A stretch of 38,180 bases of DNA from Paraburkholderia antibiotica (lineage in GTDB: Bacteria; Pseudomonadota; Gammaproteobacteria; Burkholderiales; Burkholderiaceae). The notes under the pieces were generated by a model, which was not told the DNA's origin, did not search any database, and saw nothing but the letters and a program-made list of their open reading frames with translations. Below are positions 7,679-15,073 of the stretch, one piece after another; within the stretch, counting starts at the first letter, position 1, and every line of letters starts with the position of its first letter. The DNA lies in the NCBI RefSeq assembly GCF_012927125.1, contig NZ_JABBFZ010000037.1:1-38180 (forward strand), given 5' to 3'. The position numbers were made by a program, and so were the translations under genes.

Positions 7679-7712
7679 TGAATCCTCCGTATTTCAAACC
7701 AATACATCTACA

Positions 7713-7735
7713 TATACATAAATAATGAAAGTATA
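7713..7735. promoter_or_regulatory. AT-rich imperfect palindrome, candidate operator of the ArsR repressor
   Basis: The 23 bases begin TATAC and end GTATA; 8 of 11 opposing pairs are complementary. They sit in the divergent promoter region, 35 bases before the dioxygenase start and 65 before the peroxiredoxin start. Three ATACAT repeats lie in the same stretch. BigR/SqrR repressors bind AT-rich dyads in this position. Assignment to the ArsR protein at 8447 is inference. Confidence 0.5.
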
Positions 7736-7799
7736 GTAGCCAGGTTCGCCTTCGACAAATGGTCGGAGATATACTTGCGGCAACCCTGAAACGGCGTCC

Positions 7800-8444
7800 A
7801 TGACTGATACCCCTCCCACTTTCTCGCGGCCGCTGCGTATCGGCGACCCGGCCCCTGAGTTCCGCGCGCGCACGACCTGCGGCGAGCGCGCGCTGAGCGA
7901 CTACCGTGGGCACTGGCTGATGCTGTTTGCCCATCCCGCGGATTTCACGCCGGTGTGCACGACCGAGTTCATCAGCCTCGCGAAATCCGCGGAACAGTTC
8001 GAGGCGATCGGCTGCAAGCTGCTGGGTATCTCGGTCGATAGCCTCTATTCGCACGTCGCGTGGCTGCGCGACATTCACGAACGCTTCGGCGTCAAGGTGA
8101 CGTTTCCCGTCATCGAGGATCCGTCGATGATCATCGCCACCGCCTACGGCATGCTCGATCCCCTGTCGCCGGATGCGGCCGCCGTGCGCGCGAGTTACGT
8201 GATCGACCCGCAGGGCGTGATCCGCGCGATGACGTGGTATCCGATGAATGTCGGACGCTCGGTCGCGGAACAGTTGCGACTTGTGAAGGCGCTGCAAGCC
8301 GCCGATCGCAACAGCGCTTCCACGCCCGAAGGCTGGAACGACGATAGGCCGCTGCTCCACCCCGCCCCCACGACATTGGACGACGCGTTGTCGGGCGAAA
8401 GCGCGGACGGCGCGCCATGGTATTTCCGTCAGCAGCGGGACTGA
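7800..8444 (+). CDS. 1-Cys-type peroxiredoxin (Prx6/AhpC-TSA family)
   Basis: This 214-residue thiol peroxidase reduces hydroperoxides, and possibly persulfides, in the cytoplasm. The peroxidatic site is PADFTPVCTTE with Thr50 and Cys53; the C-terminal domain (SYVIDPQGVIRAMTWYPMNVGR, then a tail ending WYFRQQRD) is that of the Prx6 subfamily, which lacks the usual C-terminal resolving cysteine. Length is normal. It is the first gene of a plus-strand pair with the ArsR repressor: the stop and the next ATG are 2 bases apart. Placement within a sulfide operon suggests protection against peroxide or persulfide formed during sulfide oxidation. Confidence 0.87.
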   Translation: MTDTPPTFSRPLRIGDPAPEFRARTTCGERALSDYRGHWLMLFAHPADFTPVCTTEFISLAKSAEQFEAIGCKLLGISVDSLYSHVAWLRDIHERFGVKVTFPVIEDPSMIIATAYGMLDPLSPDAAAVRASYVIDPQGVIRAMTWYPMNVGRSVAEQLRLVKALQAADRNSASTPEGWNDDRPLLHPAPTTLDDALSGESADGAPWYFRQQRD

Positions 8445-8446
8445 CG

Positions 8447-8869
8447 ATGGCCAACACCTCCACGGGACTGGACGCGCTCGGGCAGAAGGCTGCCGAAGCC
8501 GCCGAACTGCTACGTCTGCTGGCCAATACCAGCAGGCTGCAACTGCTGTGTCGGATCGCGCTGGGAGAGCGTTCGGTGAGCGAGCTCGAACGTGAACTGG
8601 AGATTCAGCAGCCGGCGTTGTCGCAGCAGTTGGCGGAACTACGCAAGGCCGGACTGGTGAAGACTCGTCGCGCGTCGCGCTCGATCTTCTATTCGATTGC
8701 CGATGCGCGGACCGTGCTTATTCTGGAGATGCTGCGGGCGGTGTTTTGTGATGAGGGGAAGGTGGTGGCGATTGCGCCAACGGCGACTACGGCCCGGGAA
8801 GCGGGCGTGCAGGTGAAGCCGGCGGTGGCGGTGCGGGGGGATGTGGCGGGGTTTGCGCGGTTGGGGTAG
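8447..8869 (+). CDS. ArsR-family repressor of the BigR/SqrR persulfide-sensing type
   Basis: This 140-residue winged-helix protein has the ArsR recognition region QPALSQQLAELRKAGLVKTRR (about 55-75) and a C-terminal dimer helix. It carries exactly two cysteines where BigR and SqrR have theirs: Cys35 in LQLLCRIA and Cys101 in RAVFCDE. The spacing of 66 equals that of the sensor pair in BigR and SqrR, which links into a polysulfide bridge when persulfides rise and releases DNA. ATG 8447, directly after the peroxiredoxin stop, is chosen over 8417, which would overlap it. The last 35 residues are a Gly/Val/Ala-rich tail. It probably represses both divergent operons of the locus. Family is seen; ligand is inferred from the cysteines and neighbours. 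Confidence 0.85.
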   Translation: MANTSTGLDALGQKAAEAAELLRLLANTSRLQLLCRIALGERSVSELERELEIQQPALSQQLAELRKAGLVKTRRASRSIFYSIADARTVLILEMLRAVFCDEGKVVAIAPTATTAREAGVQVKPAVAVRGDVAGFARLG

Positions 8870-9042
8870 GAAGGCTATGCCGGGGTGGCGCTGACTAGCG
8901 CACGCTCTACTTTGCGGACGTTGGACGTCGGGGGACGTCAATCACTCTCACTCGATTAACAATCTAACGGCCGCAATCTTATGCGGACAGGTTCCTGGTG
9001 GTTTATGTGATGGTTCCGCTCTTGATAACATTCGCTGACCAC

Positions 9043-9711
9043 TCAATCGGACATGCTCTGCCCCGCTTCCCTCGCAAGTTCAAGCACCCGTCCGAGCCGC
9101 TCCGCTACCGGAAGCGACAGGATCCGCACCTGTTCGGGCGGGATCTCATGCCGGGTTTCGAACGGTAGTCCGGCAAGCACTTCGGCCGGAGACAATTCGT
9201 TCAGCTCGTCCTGTTCGGTGACGAAAAAGGCATGTATTTCAAACTGCATCACCCCGCGCAGTTCGGCAATGACCTGCGGCAAAAGAGCCGGCACCGGATC
9301 GACAAACTGCCACGCCGGGAACATACGGCCGTTTTTTTTCGCTCGCGGCATCACGCAATAAACCTTGCCGTCCTTGTCATACCTGTACAAGGTTGTCAGC
9401 GCACTCAGCTTTTGCCTTGCCACTACGTCTGCGGGACTTAACATGGTCACTGGCAACGCCGGAGGTCTTGCCCCCTGCGGCGCGGAGACATCGTCATGCA
9501 CAAGCCAGTCTTCCAGGCGTCGCTCAAAGACTTTCAGCGCAACACTCCAGATGGGCCGATCTGCCAATGCCGGCAACTCATCCGTGAGCTCCAGCACCAG
9601 CGAAGAGGCCATCTCCCTGATCAGCTTGTGCGGATCACCACGATAGCTTCCGTTGACGATCGCCCGGACATCACCGCTCGTCGCCACGCGTTTCTTCGAG
9701 ACCAATTCCAT
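9043..9711 (-). CDS. Uncharacterised protein with a C-terminal MbcA/ParS-like domain
   Basis: Exact function unknown. Residues about 94-184 resemble the MbcA/ParS/Xre antitoxin C-terminal domain: an LSPADVVARQKLSAL helix, a short beta region YRYDKDGKVYCVMPRAKKNG, then GRMFPAWQF, a proline-rich turn and a helix ending ELSPAEVLAGLP. In RES-Xre and MbcTA systems this domain covers the toxin. The N-terminal 90 residues are helical and unfamiliar. The AAGGAG ribosome site overlaps the stop of the upstream gene (10 bases between the genes), so the two are one operon. No RES-domain toxin is present. It may be a divergent antitoxin or a regulator that reuses the fold. Confidence 0.6.
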   Translation of the reverse strand: MELVSKKRVATSGDVRAIVNGSYRGDPHKLIREMASSLVLELTDELPALADRPIWSVALKVFERRLEDWLVHDDVSAPQGARPPALPVTMLSPADVVARQKLSALTTLYRYDKDGKVYCVMPRAKKNGRMFPAWQFVDPVPALLPQVIAELRGVMQFEIHAFFVTEQDELNELSPAEVLAGLPFETRHEIPPEQVRILSLPVAERLGRVLELAREAGQSMSD

Positions 9712-9721
9712 ATATCACTCC

Positions 9722-10123
9722 TTACGCCGACCGGGGTGGAGCACCGATCGGCGCCACCAGCCGCATGTTGGCCGCAGCGCTACGCGTCGTGCGATGCATC
9801 AATGTAGGCTGTCCATCCGTGCGGCATGCATTGAGGAAGCGGGTCCGCCGCTCCCCCATCCACCGCCTGAAAATGGCCGCCAGCCTGCGAATTCCGATCC
9901 TGCGCTGATACGAACGGATGACCAGTTCCCTGTGGCACGAGACCAGTTCCTCATATATCCGCACAAGCCTGTCGCGCAATTCCGTCGCAGACACAATCGG
10001 ATTCTGCAGGTCTTGCTGGGCTGCATGCCGTTTCACAATGGCATGAATCGCCTCCAGCGAGCCACCCAGCATCCTTGCCTCTACGTCCGTAATGGCCGTA
10101 ATTTCGTCGTCCCAGTTCAACAT
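9722..10123 (-). CDS. Uncharacterised basic protein, 133 aa, operon partner of 9043-9711
   Basis: I do not recognise this family. The first 60 residues are acidic and helical (LNWDDEITAITDVEARMLGG). Residues about 60-100 form a very basic helical segment (ELVIRSYQRRIGIRRLAAIF, RRWMGERRTRF), followed by a probably disordered tail. Such a basic helix could bind nucleic acid or, less likely, the membrane surface. ATG 10123 is preferred over ATG 10147 because GAGAGG lies 6-7 bases before it. It is the promoter-proximal gene of the pair. If the pair is toxin-antitoxin-like, this would be the candidate toxin or effector, because its partner has an antitoxin-type fold; this is inference only. Confidence 0.55.
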   Translation of the reverse strand: MLNWDDEITAITDVEARMLGGSLEAIHAIVKRHAAQQDLQNPIVSATELRDRLVRIYEELVSCHRELVIRSYQRRIGIRRLAAIFRRWMGERRTRFLNACRTDGQPTLMHRTTRSAAANMRLVAPIGAPPRSA

Positions 10124-10200
10124 TCGGCCCTCTCGGCCCATGATCATGGAAGCAGGTTATACCAATTTTTTCATTTTTCCCAGTTTTTCCATAACATGCT

Positions 10201-10229
10201 GCTAACTTGCCATACTCCCTCGTGTTAGC
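10201..10229. promoter_or_regulatory. Inverted repeat GCTAAC-N17-GTTAGC upstream of the 10123 operon
   Basis: Two 6-base half-sites in inverted orientation lie 78-106 bases before the start at 10123, followed (toward the gene) by an A/T-rich stretch suited to a promoter. It is a candidate operator, possibly for autoregulation by one of the two products. Confidence 0.35.
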
Positions 10230-10400
10230 AGACCGCACAAGCCGGGAAGCGCACGGAATCCAGCGGACGAGCAAGGGCGATCGCATGCGCTGGCCCAAAA
10301 ATTAATGGGGTCCGTTAAACAGCGGGCCACGCGCTGGCACTTGATCTGGGCTTCATTCCCGTTGTTCCGCCAAAAAGCAACCGCCTTTGAGCCGTGGCAT

Positions 10401-10551
10401 TACGATTGCGAAATGTACAAGCGTGACGAGGTCGAGCGGTTGTTCCGGCGCCTCAAAGGCTTCCTAAATAGGATCTTTCCCGATTCGACAAGGTGGACGT
10501 CATATTCGTTGACTTCATCAACTCGCACTTATCGTCGACGACCTCAGATAG
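10401..10551 (+). pseudogene. IS5-family transposase, C-terminal relic with frameshifts
   Basis: The frame YDCEMYKRDEVERLFRRLKG matches the C-terminal YxxxxYKxRxxVERxFxRLKxxR signature of IS5-family DDE transposases, including the catalytic Glu. It then shifts: the expected FDKVDVIF and LIVDDLR segments appear in two other frames before a stop at 10549-10551. At least two frameshifts are needed, so this is a dead fragment. It shows that an insertion once lay between the 10123 operon and the MFS gene. Confidence 0.75.
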
Positions 10552-10664
10552 TGTGAACACGGCCTAGGCTGGCATCGTACCCTCGACTGGAAGACGAACA
10601 GCGCAGGGGAACCACATTACGAGCCCCGGCATATGGTGTTTGAGGCTCTCTTGAGCGAAACCGG

Positions 10665-11912
10665 TTACGGCTTCTCAGCCGCCAGTTCCGCCTCGGAGGC
10701 GTTATGCGCCGACGTCAGCCGCTTTCCCGGCAGTGTCAGTGTGACAATCGCGCACACCACCGTGCAGGCGGCGAGAAACGCGAACGCCCCATCGTACGAA
10801 CCGTGACGGGCGACGATCAGAAAGCCCATCACCGCCGGTGATGCCACCCCTGCAAGCTGGCTTCCGAGATTGACGATGCCCGACGCCATACCCATGTCTT
10901 TCGCCTCGATCAGTTTCAAAGGAAAGGCCCAGAGCGCAATGAAGGAAATCTTCATGCTGAAAGAGAGAACAAGCTGGCAGGCAATCACTACGGGCAGCGT
11001 CGGCGCGCTCAGCATCACGAACAAGCTCAGGCCCGCGAACACGACACTCAGGAACAACAGATACTTTTCGCGCCCGGCGAACAGCTTGTCGGCCAGCCAG
11101 CCGCCGGAAAGCATGCCGACCACGCCTGCGATTCCCGGCAGGGCCGACACGATACCGACATGTGCGAGGTCGAGCTTCTGAACTTTCATCATGTAGGAAG
11201 GCAGCCAGGATAGGAAGCCCCAGATGAGAATGTTGACACCGAAGTTGATGACCGAAATCTTCCAGATATTGCTGTCCTTGATGAGTTCACTGAAGGGAAG
11301 CGGCGGCTCGTGATGACCGCTGGTCGCCGGCACGTTACTGGGCGCGGGATGCGAACGGCGCGTTCCGAAGAAGTACAAAAGAAAGGCGAGCACGCCGAAG
11401 ACGGACGAACCGATGAACATTCCGCGCCAGCCCGTATGCGCAATCAACGGAACCGCGATGAGCGGCGCAACCACAAGGCTGAGCGGGTTCGTCGCCAGCA
11501 TGAACGACTGTACGCGCGCGCGCTCGTTCTTCGCATAGCCTTCCGCCACGGCCTTGTACGCGGCCGACGGAAAGCTCCCTTCGAAGATGCCGAAGAGAAA
11601 GCGAATCACGAACAGCGCGGTCAGCGACCACGCAAGGCCGCTTGCCGCTGTGAATATCGCGAACATGAACACGGAGAACAGGATGGTCTTGCGCGTTCCG
11701 ATCTTGTCGGCCACCCATCCGCCCGGAAGCTGGATGACGGCGTAGCCGATGAAGAACACGCTGAGCAGCAGACCCAGCCCCGACTCGTCGATCTTGAATT
11801 CGGCGCCGATATACGGAAGCGCCAGGTTGATCAGGAATCGCTCGAGATAGCTCGCGAACCAGCACACGAACAGCACCGACGCGAACCGGTATTTCTGATT
11901 CGAAACGTTCAT
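10665..11912 (-). CDS. MFS transporter, ACS (anion:cation symporter) type
   Basis: This 415-residue inner-membrane protein has about 12 hydrophobic segments. It carries the MFS loop 2-3 signature GGWVADKIGTRKTI (about 64-77) and the second-half repeat GGWLADKLFAGREK, with a hydrophilic central loop near residue 190-210. Overall it resembles the anion:cation symporter family that imports organic anions such as sugar acids and sulfonates. A GAGG ribosome site precedes the start. It lies 184 bases downstream of the sulfatase gene in the same orientation, so a sulfate ester or its desulfated product is the likely substrate. That substrate assignment is inferred from context. Confidence 0.8.
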   Translation of the reverse strand: MNVSNQKYRFASVLFVCWFASYLERFLINLALPYIGAEFKIDESGLGLLLSVFFIGYAVIQLPGGWVADKIGTRKTILFSVFMFAIFTAASGLAWSLTALFVIRFLFGIFEGSFPSAAYKAVAEGYAKNERARVQSFMLATNPLSLVVAPLIAVPLIAHTGWRGMFIGSSVFGVLAFLLYFFGTRRSHPAPSNVPATSGHHEPPLPFSELIKDSNIWKISVINFGVNILIWGFLSWLPSYMMKVQKLDLAHVGIVSALPGIAGVVGMLSGGWLADKLFAGREKYLLFLSVVFAGLSLFVMLSAPTLPVVIACQLVLSFSMKISFIALWAFPLKLIEAKDMGMASGIVNLGSQLAGVASPAVMGFLIVARHGSYDGAFAFLAACTVVCAIVTLTLPGKRLTSAHNASEAELAAEKP

Positions 11913-12096
11913 GCGTTCCTCATTTATCTCATCCGGAAGCGGGCTAATAGCTGTCTTCTTGCAGCCGCAACGGTGCCCGCTCCGAACTCATGTCTCCCCG
12001 ATATGGGTAAGCACCGCGCGTGTCCTTTCGGGCCGGATGTCGATTTTCCTTTTACGACCCTTGTGCGCGCGGTGACTTGCTTGCTTCAGATCCGCA

Positions 12097-13551
12097 TTAG
12101 TCGAACACGATGGGTGCACCCGGCGGCGGGCTGAAGCCCAGATCGCCACGTGCGATCACCGCTTCACGGCCACCATTCAGCGACAGCAGTTCGGACTGGC
12201 GCTCGCGCACCATGCGATCGACATCCTTCGGGTCGCAGATTTTGAGCAGCCGCTCATGGCATTCGCTCAGGACGCTCACGTACTTTGGGTCCGTCCCGAG
12301 GTCGTCGATTTCCTCGGGGTCCGCCTTGAGGTCGAAAAGCTGCGCGGGATAGTCGACGTAGTACATGTACTTGTACTGGTTGTGACGGATCATGAACGCG
12401 CCCGTTGCCGATCCCATGCCGTGGTATTCGGTCAGAACGTTGCGATCGGGTCTAGCGCCATCGGCGATGTCGTCCAGCGAGACGCCCGGGAAGCCATCTG
12501 TGAGCCCGGGGTCAGTTTCGCCAACTGAGCGAAGAATGAACGGATACGTATCGACATGGCTTACCGGCGTATCCACCACCTTGCCCGGTTCGATGCCGGG
12601 GCCCGCGACGATCAGCGGCACGCCCGATGCCTCCTCGAACAACGTGGACTTGCCCCACATGCCGCGCGAGCCGAGATTGTCGCCATGGTCGCTCGTGTAC
12701 ATCACACGTGTGCTGTCGGCGAGACCGGCGTCCTGCAGCGCGTTCAGCACGAGGCCGATGTTTTCATCGAGGAAGGAACACAGTCCGTAGTAGCCGGCGA
12801 GAGCCTTCTTCAGCTTCTCGTCGTCGAAATGGTCGTCGTAGTTGAAGCTGCTGCGGTAATCGACCTGATACGGATGCGTGGGCCGCTCCTCCTTCCGGTA
12901 GAGCTTCGGAAGCGGCAGGTCCTGATTGTAGTACTTGTAAAAATGCTGAGGCGGAGCTGTCAACGGAAAGTGGGGCGCGACGAAGGACACGAACAGCACC
13001 CACGGTTTGTCCGACTCCTTCTTCGACATCTCATGCAGCCATGTTTGCGCGCGTGCCGCGATGTCACGGTCGTAGAACGTGTACTGGCTCTCCCCGGGGC
13101 CGGCCATATTGGCCATCTTGTACGCGCCTTTCCGTACCGGCAGGTCGCTGCGGACCAGACCCATCAGATCGCCCTTGCCTTCAACGATATGCATGGGAAT
13201 GACTTCTTCCGTGAAGCCATGGTCTTCGCCCGTCAGCTTGAAATGCAGTTTGCCGATCGACGTGACGTTGTGGCCGCGGTCGCGCAGCTTGTGATGCCAG
13301 CTGGGCGTTTCGCCGTCGTAGGCATCGGCGTTGTCTGCGTAGCCGATCTGGTGAATGTACTTCCCCACCGCGAACGACGCGCGCGACGGAATGCAGACCG
13401 GGCTCGTGCAATAGGCCGAACTGAAACGCGTGCCGCGCGCGGCGAGCGCATCCAGATTCGGCGTCTCGACGATCGCGTTACCCGCGCAGCCGAGCATCTT
13501 CGGGTTGTGCTCGTCCGACATGATGATGAGCAGGTTTTGCGAATCTTTCAT
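12097..13551 (-). CDS. Type I sulfatase (formylglycine-dependent), cytoplasmic
   Basis: This 484-residue enzyme hydrolyses sulfate esters (or related phosphonate esters) using formylglycine made from Cys53 in the motif CIPSR (residues 53-57). Other family features are LLIIMSDEHNP with metal ligand Asp13 at the N terminus, GKLHFK (the conserved Lys-His pair), and MYTSDHGDNLGSRGMWGKSTLFEE with the second metal-site Asp-His. There is no signal peptide, so the substrate must be imported, consistent with the MFS gene downstream. It resembles choline-sulfatase and N-sulfoglucosamine-type proteins, but the substrate is not readable. The GGAGG ribosome site is flanked upstream by an operator candidate (13563-13578) shared with the gntR gene. 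Confidence 0.85.
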   Translation of the reverse strand: MKDSQNLLIIMSDEHNPKMLGCAGNAIVETPNLDALAARGTRFSSAYCTSPVCIPSRASFAVGKYIHQIGYADNADAYDGETPSWHHKLRDRGHNVTSIGKLHFKLTGEDHGFTEEVIPMHIVEGKGDLMGLVRSDLPVRKGAYKMANMAGPGESQYTFYDRDIAARAQTWLHEMSKKESDKPWVLFVSFVAPHFPLTAPPQHFYKYYNQDLPLPKLYRKEERPTHPYQVDYRSSFNYDDHFDDEKLKKALAGYYGLCSFLDENIGLVLNALQDAGLADSTRVMYTSDHGDNLGSRGMWGKSTLFEEASGVPLIVAGPGIEPGKVVDTPVSHVDTYPFILRSVGETDPGLTDGFPGVSLDDIADGARPDRNVLTEYHGMGSATGAFMIRHNQYKYMYYVDYPAQLFDLKADPEEIDDLGTDPKYVSVLSECHERLLKICDPKDVDRMVRERQSELLSLNGGREAVIARGDLGFSPPPGAPIVFD

Positions 13552-13562
13552 ATTTCCTCCAA

Positions 13563-13578
13563 CTATGTAGGACTATAG
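13563..13578. promoter_or_regulatory. Candidate GntR operator before the sulfatase gene
   Basis: CTATGTAGGACTATAG matches the site at 14450-14465 at 12 of 16 positions, including the outer CTAT...TATAG arms. The wider AACTAT-N8-ATAGTT is a perfect inverted repeat. It lies 12-27 bases upstream of the sulfatase start, next to its ribosome site, where a bound repressor would block transcription. Confidence 0.6.
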
Positions 13579-13627
13579 TTTTTCGCGGAAAAAAATTTTT
13601 TGGGGCGATGCGTCTGCCCCGAAAAAT

Positions 13628-14425
13628 TCAGCGCGAAGTGTGACCCATTTTCGGTAACTGGTCGGGCACGCTAAGCACCCGGCTCGTCGCCGGAATGGAG
13701 AATTCCTGGTAATACACGCACGCGGCCTCGCCCATCATGGCCGCTGCCCGCATGAATAGCCCCGCCTCGCCTGCCTTCGAACCGGTAGCTTGCGCTGTGG
13801 CGGCATCGAACTTGACGACGCTGATGTCGTGCGTGATGCGGGTAATCGGCACGCTCAGTTCATTGGCGATGAGCGTCTTGAAGTTCAGCCCGTCCAGCGA
13901 GCGCAGCGACGCCTTCGACAGACGCGGCAAGATGCGACTGTCGAGATAGAAGCGCACGAGCACGTCGAACTCGCCGTTCACATTGATCGTTCGAGTGATC
14001 AGCACGAGATGCTCGCTCGCTGCGGGAAAATAGCGCGTCCATGCGCCCTTGCTGCTGATGCGCTCTCGGCTCACCACCTTCGAGTAGACAGGCAGAAAGC
14101 TCTCGCCGTCGTCCGCGAAGAAGCGGCAGTGCCATGGGTCTTCCATGCGCAGATCATTTTCCGCCACGAAGCTGCCGAGCCCGTGCAACCGCACCACAAC
14201 GCCCTGATCGACCAGCATCCGCAGCGCGCGCTGCACGGTTCCGAGGCTGAACGGTGTCATTTCCGCAAGTTCCTCTTCCGTCGGGAGCTTGTCGCCCGCC
14301 TTCCAGTGCCCCGTGGTGATCGCCTGAAGCAGCACTGAGCAGAGGCGCATGTATTTCGGCGCCCCGCTCCGATCCGGCCGCGTCAGGGCCGCGAAGACAT
14401 CGGTGGTATTTGCAGCTTTGGACAT
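13628..14425 (-). CDS. GntR-family regulator, HutC type with UTRA domain
   Basis: This 265-residue regulator has an N-terminal winged helix (KYMRLCSVLLQAITTGHW, then LPTEEELAEMTPFSLGTVQ, about 24-66) and a UTRA-type ligand domain (about 95-255) with the ITRTINVNGEFDVLVRFYL core. It is transcribed in the same direction as the sulfatase and MFS genes, 76 bases upstream of the sulfatase start. It probably represses them and itself, with release by the sulfate ester or its product. A shared dyad occurs before both its own start and the sulfatase start, which supports this. Ligand identity is unknown. Confidence 0.85.
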   Translation of the reverse strand: MSKAANTTDVFAALTRPDRSGAPKYMRLCSVLLQAITTGHWKAGDKLPTEEELAEMTPFSLGTVQRALRMLVDQGVVVRLHGLGSFVAENDLRMEDPWHCRFFADDGESFLPVYSKVVSRERISSKGAWTRYFPAASEHLVLITRTINVNGEFDVLVRFYLDSRILPRLSKASLRSLDGLNFKTLIANELSVPITRITHDISVVKFDAATAQATGSKAGEAGLFMRAAAMMGEAACVYYQEFSIPATSRVLSVPDQLPKMGHTSR

Positions 14426-14449
14426 AGACGTCGCGTAGAAACGAAAGAG

Positions 14450-14465
14450 CTATATAGTTTTATAG
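14450..14465. promoter_or_regulatory. Candidate GntR operator before its own gene
   Basis: CTATATAGTTTTATAG, 25-40 bases upstream of the regulator's start, is the second copy of the dyad seen at 13563-13578 (12 of 16 identical). It suggests autoregulation. Confidence 0.55.
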
Positions 14466-14724
14466 AACGGTACGCCTCTCCCGGCCTTTGCGCAATACCG
14501 CGCCCGACAGGGTTATCCCCTGCGCCCCTCCGCGATTTCATGCGTGCGCTACACGCCGCACGCCACGCCACGTCACGCCGCGTCACGCATCGGCCGGCGA
14601 AGGCGCCTTTTGTGCATCTGCTGAAAGTCGCAGCACGAGTCGCGGCCATCGTGCAAATGCACATGTCGGGTCGCGGTCGCTTTACCATGACGGCGTACAA
14701 CATCAGCGAGCCCGCCCGTGAAAA
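14466..14724. other. Non-coding spacer with CACGCC/CACGTC-rich stretch
   Basis: No credible gene is seen. A degenerate repetition of CACGCC and CACGTC units occupies about 14551-14588. The rest is GC-rich spacer between the gntR promoter and a porin relic. Confidence 0.4.
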
Positions 14725-14940
14725 TCATCCCAGTTGAAAGATCACTTTCAGACCACTGCCAAGATCCTCACTGCCACGCAGACCGAAACGGCTGCCGTTA
14801 TTGACGCCGCTGGTCAACCCAACTTTTCGCCTCTCCACCCGCATTGGATACATGGTTGATGTCGGTATCGATGATTCCGTGAGCGTAACGGTACTTTGAG
14901 CATGTGCCATCGGCGGTAACCACACGGTTACTGCAGTCAT
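14725..14940 (-). pseudogene. Gram-negative porin, N-terminal relic
   Basis: The frame reads an end-of-signal-peptide segment (MAHAQSTVTL) followed by remnants of the first beta strands and the diagnostic porin segment SGVNNGSRFGLRGSEDLG, then GLKVIFQL, before a stop after 71 residues. A full porin of this family has about 350-400 residues, and residues between the signal peptide and SGV are also disturbed. This is a truncated, inactive copy of the porin type that is intact at 27455-28534. Confidence 0.75.
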
Positions 14941-15013
14941 GAAGAGTGCTTTTTATATTTTATTTCTTGCTAGTAATGCAAATAATAATGGCCGAACCGT
15001 TTCAGGGAGCGGG

Positions 15014-15046
15014 AAGCGGACCGGGGCTCGCCGGACCGGTCCGCTT
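15014..15046 (-). terminator. Hairpin after the dehydrogenase gene
   Basis: AAGCGGACCGG and CCGGTCCGCTT form a perfect 11-base-pair stem with an 11-base loop, 28-60 bases beyond the dehydrogenase stop. There is no clear T-run. It is a likely transcript-end structure for the 17320-15074 operon. Confidence 0.45.
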
Positions 15047-15073
15047 CGTCAGATCAACTGGATCGACAAGGGA

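Noticed and set aside
5279..7681. Long plus-strand frames opposite sqr and the persulfide dioxygenase
   Set aside because: Arg-rich antisense shadows without ribosome sites or domains.
7671..8360. A minus-strand frame of 229 residues opposite the peroxiredoxin
   Set aside because: Antisense to a clear peroxiredoxin and without recognisable motifs.
12556..13578. A 340-residue plus-strand frame opposite the sulfatase
   Set aside because: Antisense shadow; the minus-strand frame has the full sulfatase active site.
14551..14588. Possible CRISPR-like repetition
   Set aside because: The units are about six bases, contiguous and degenerate, with no spacers and no cas genes nearby.
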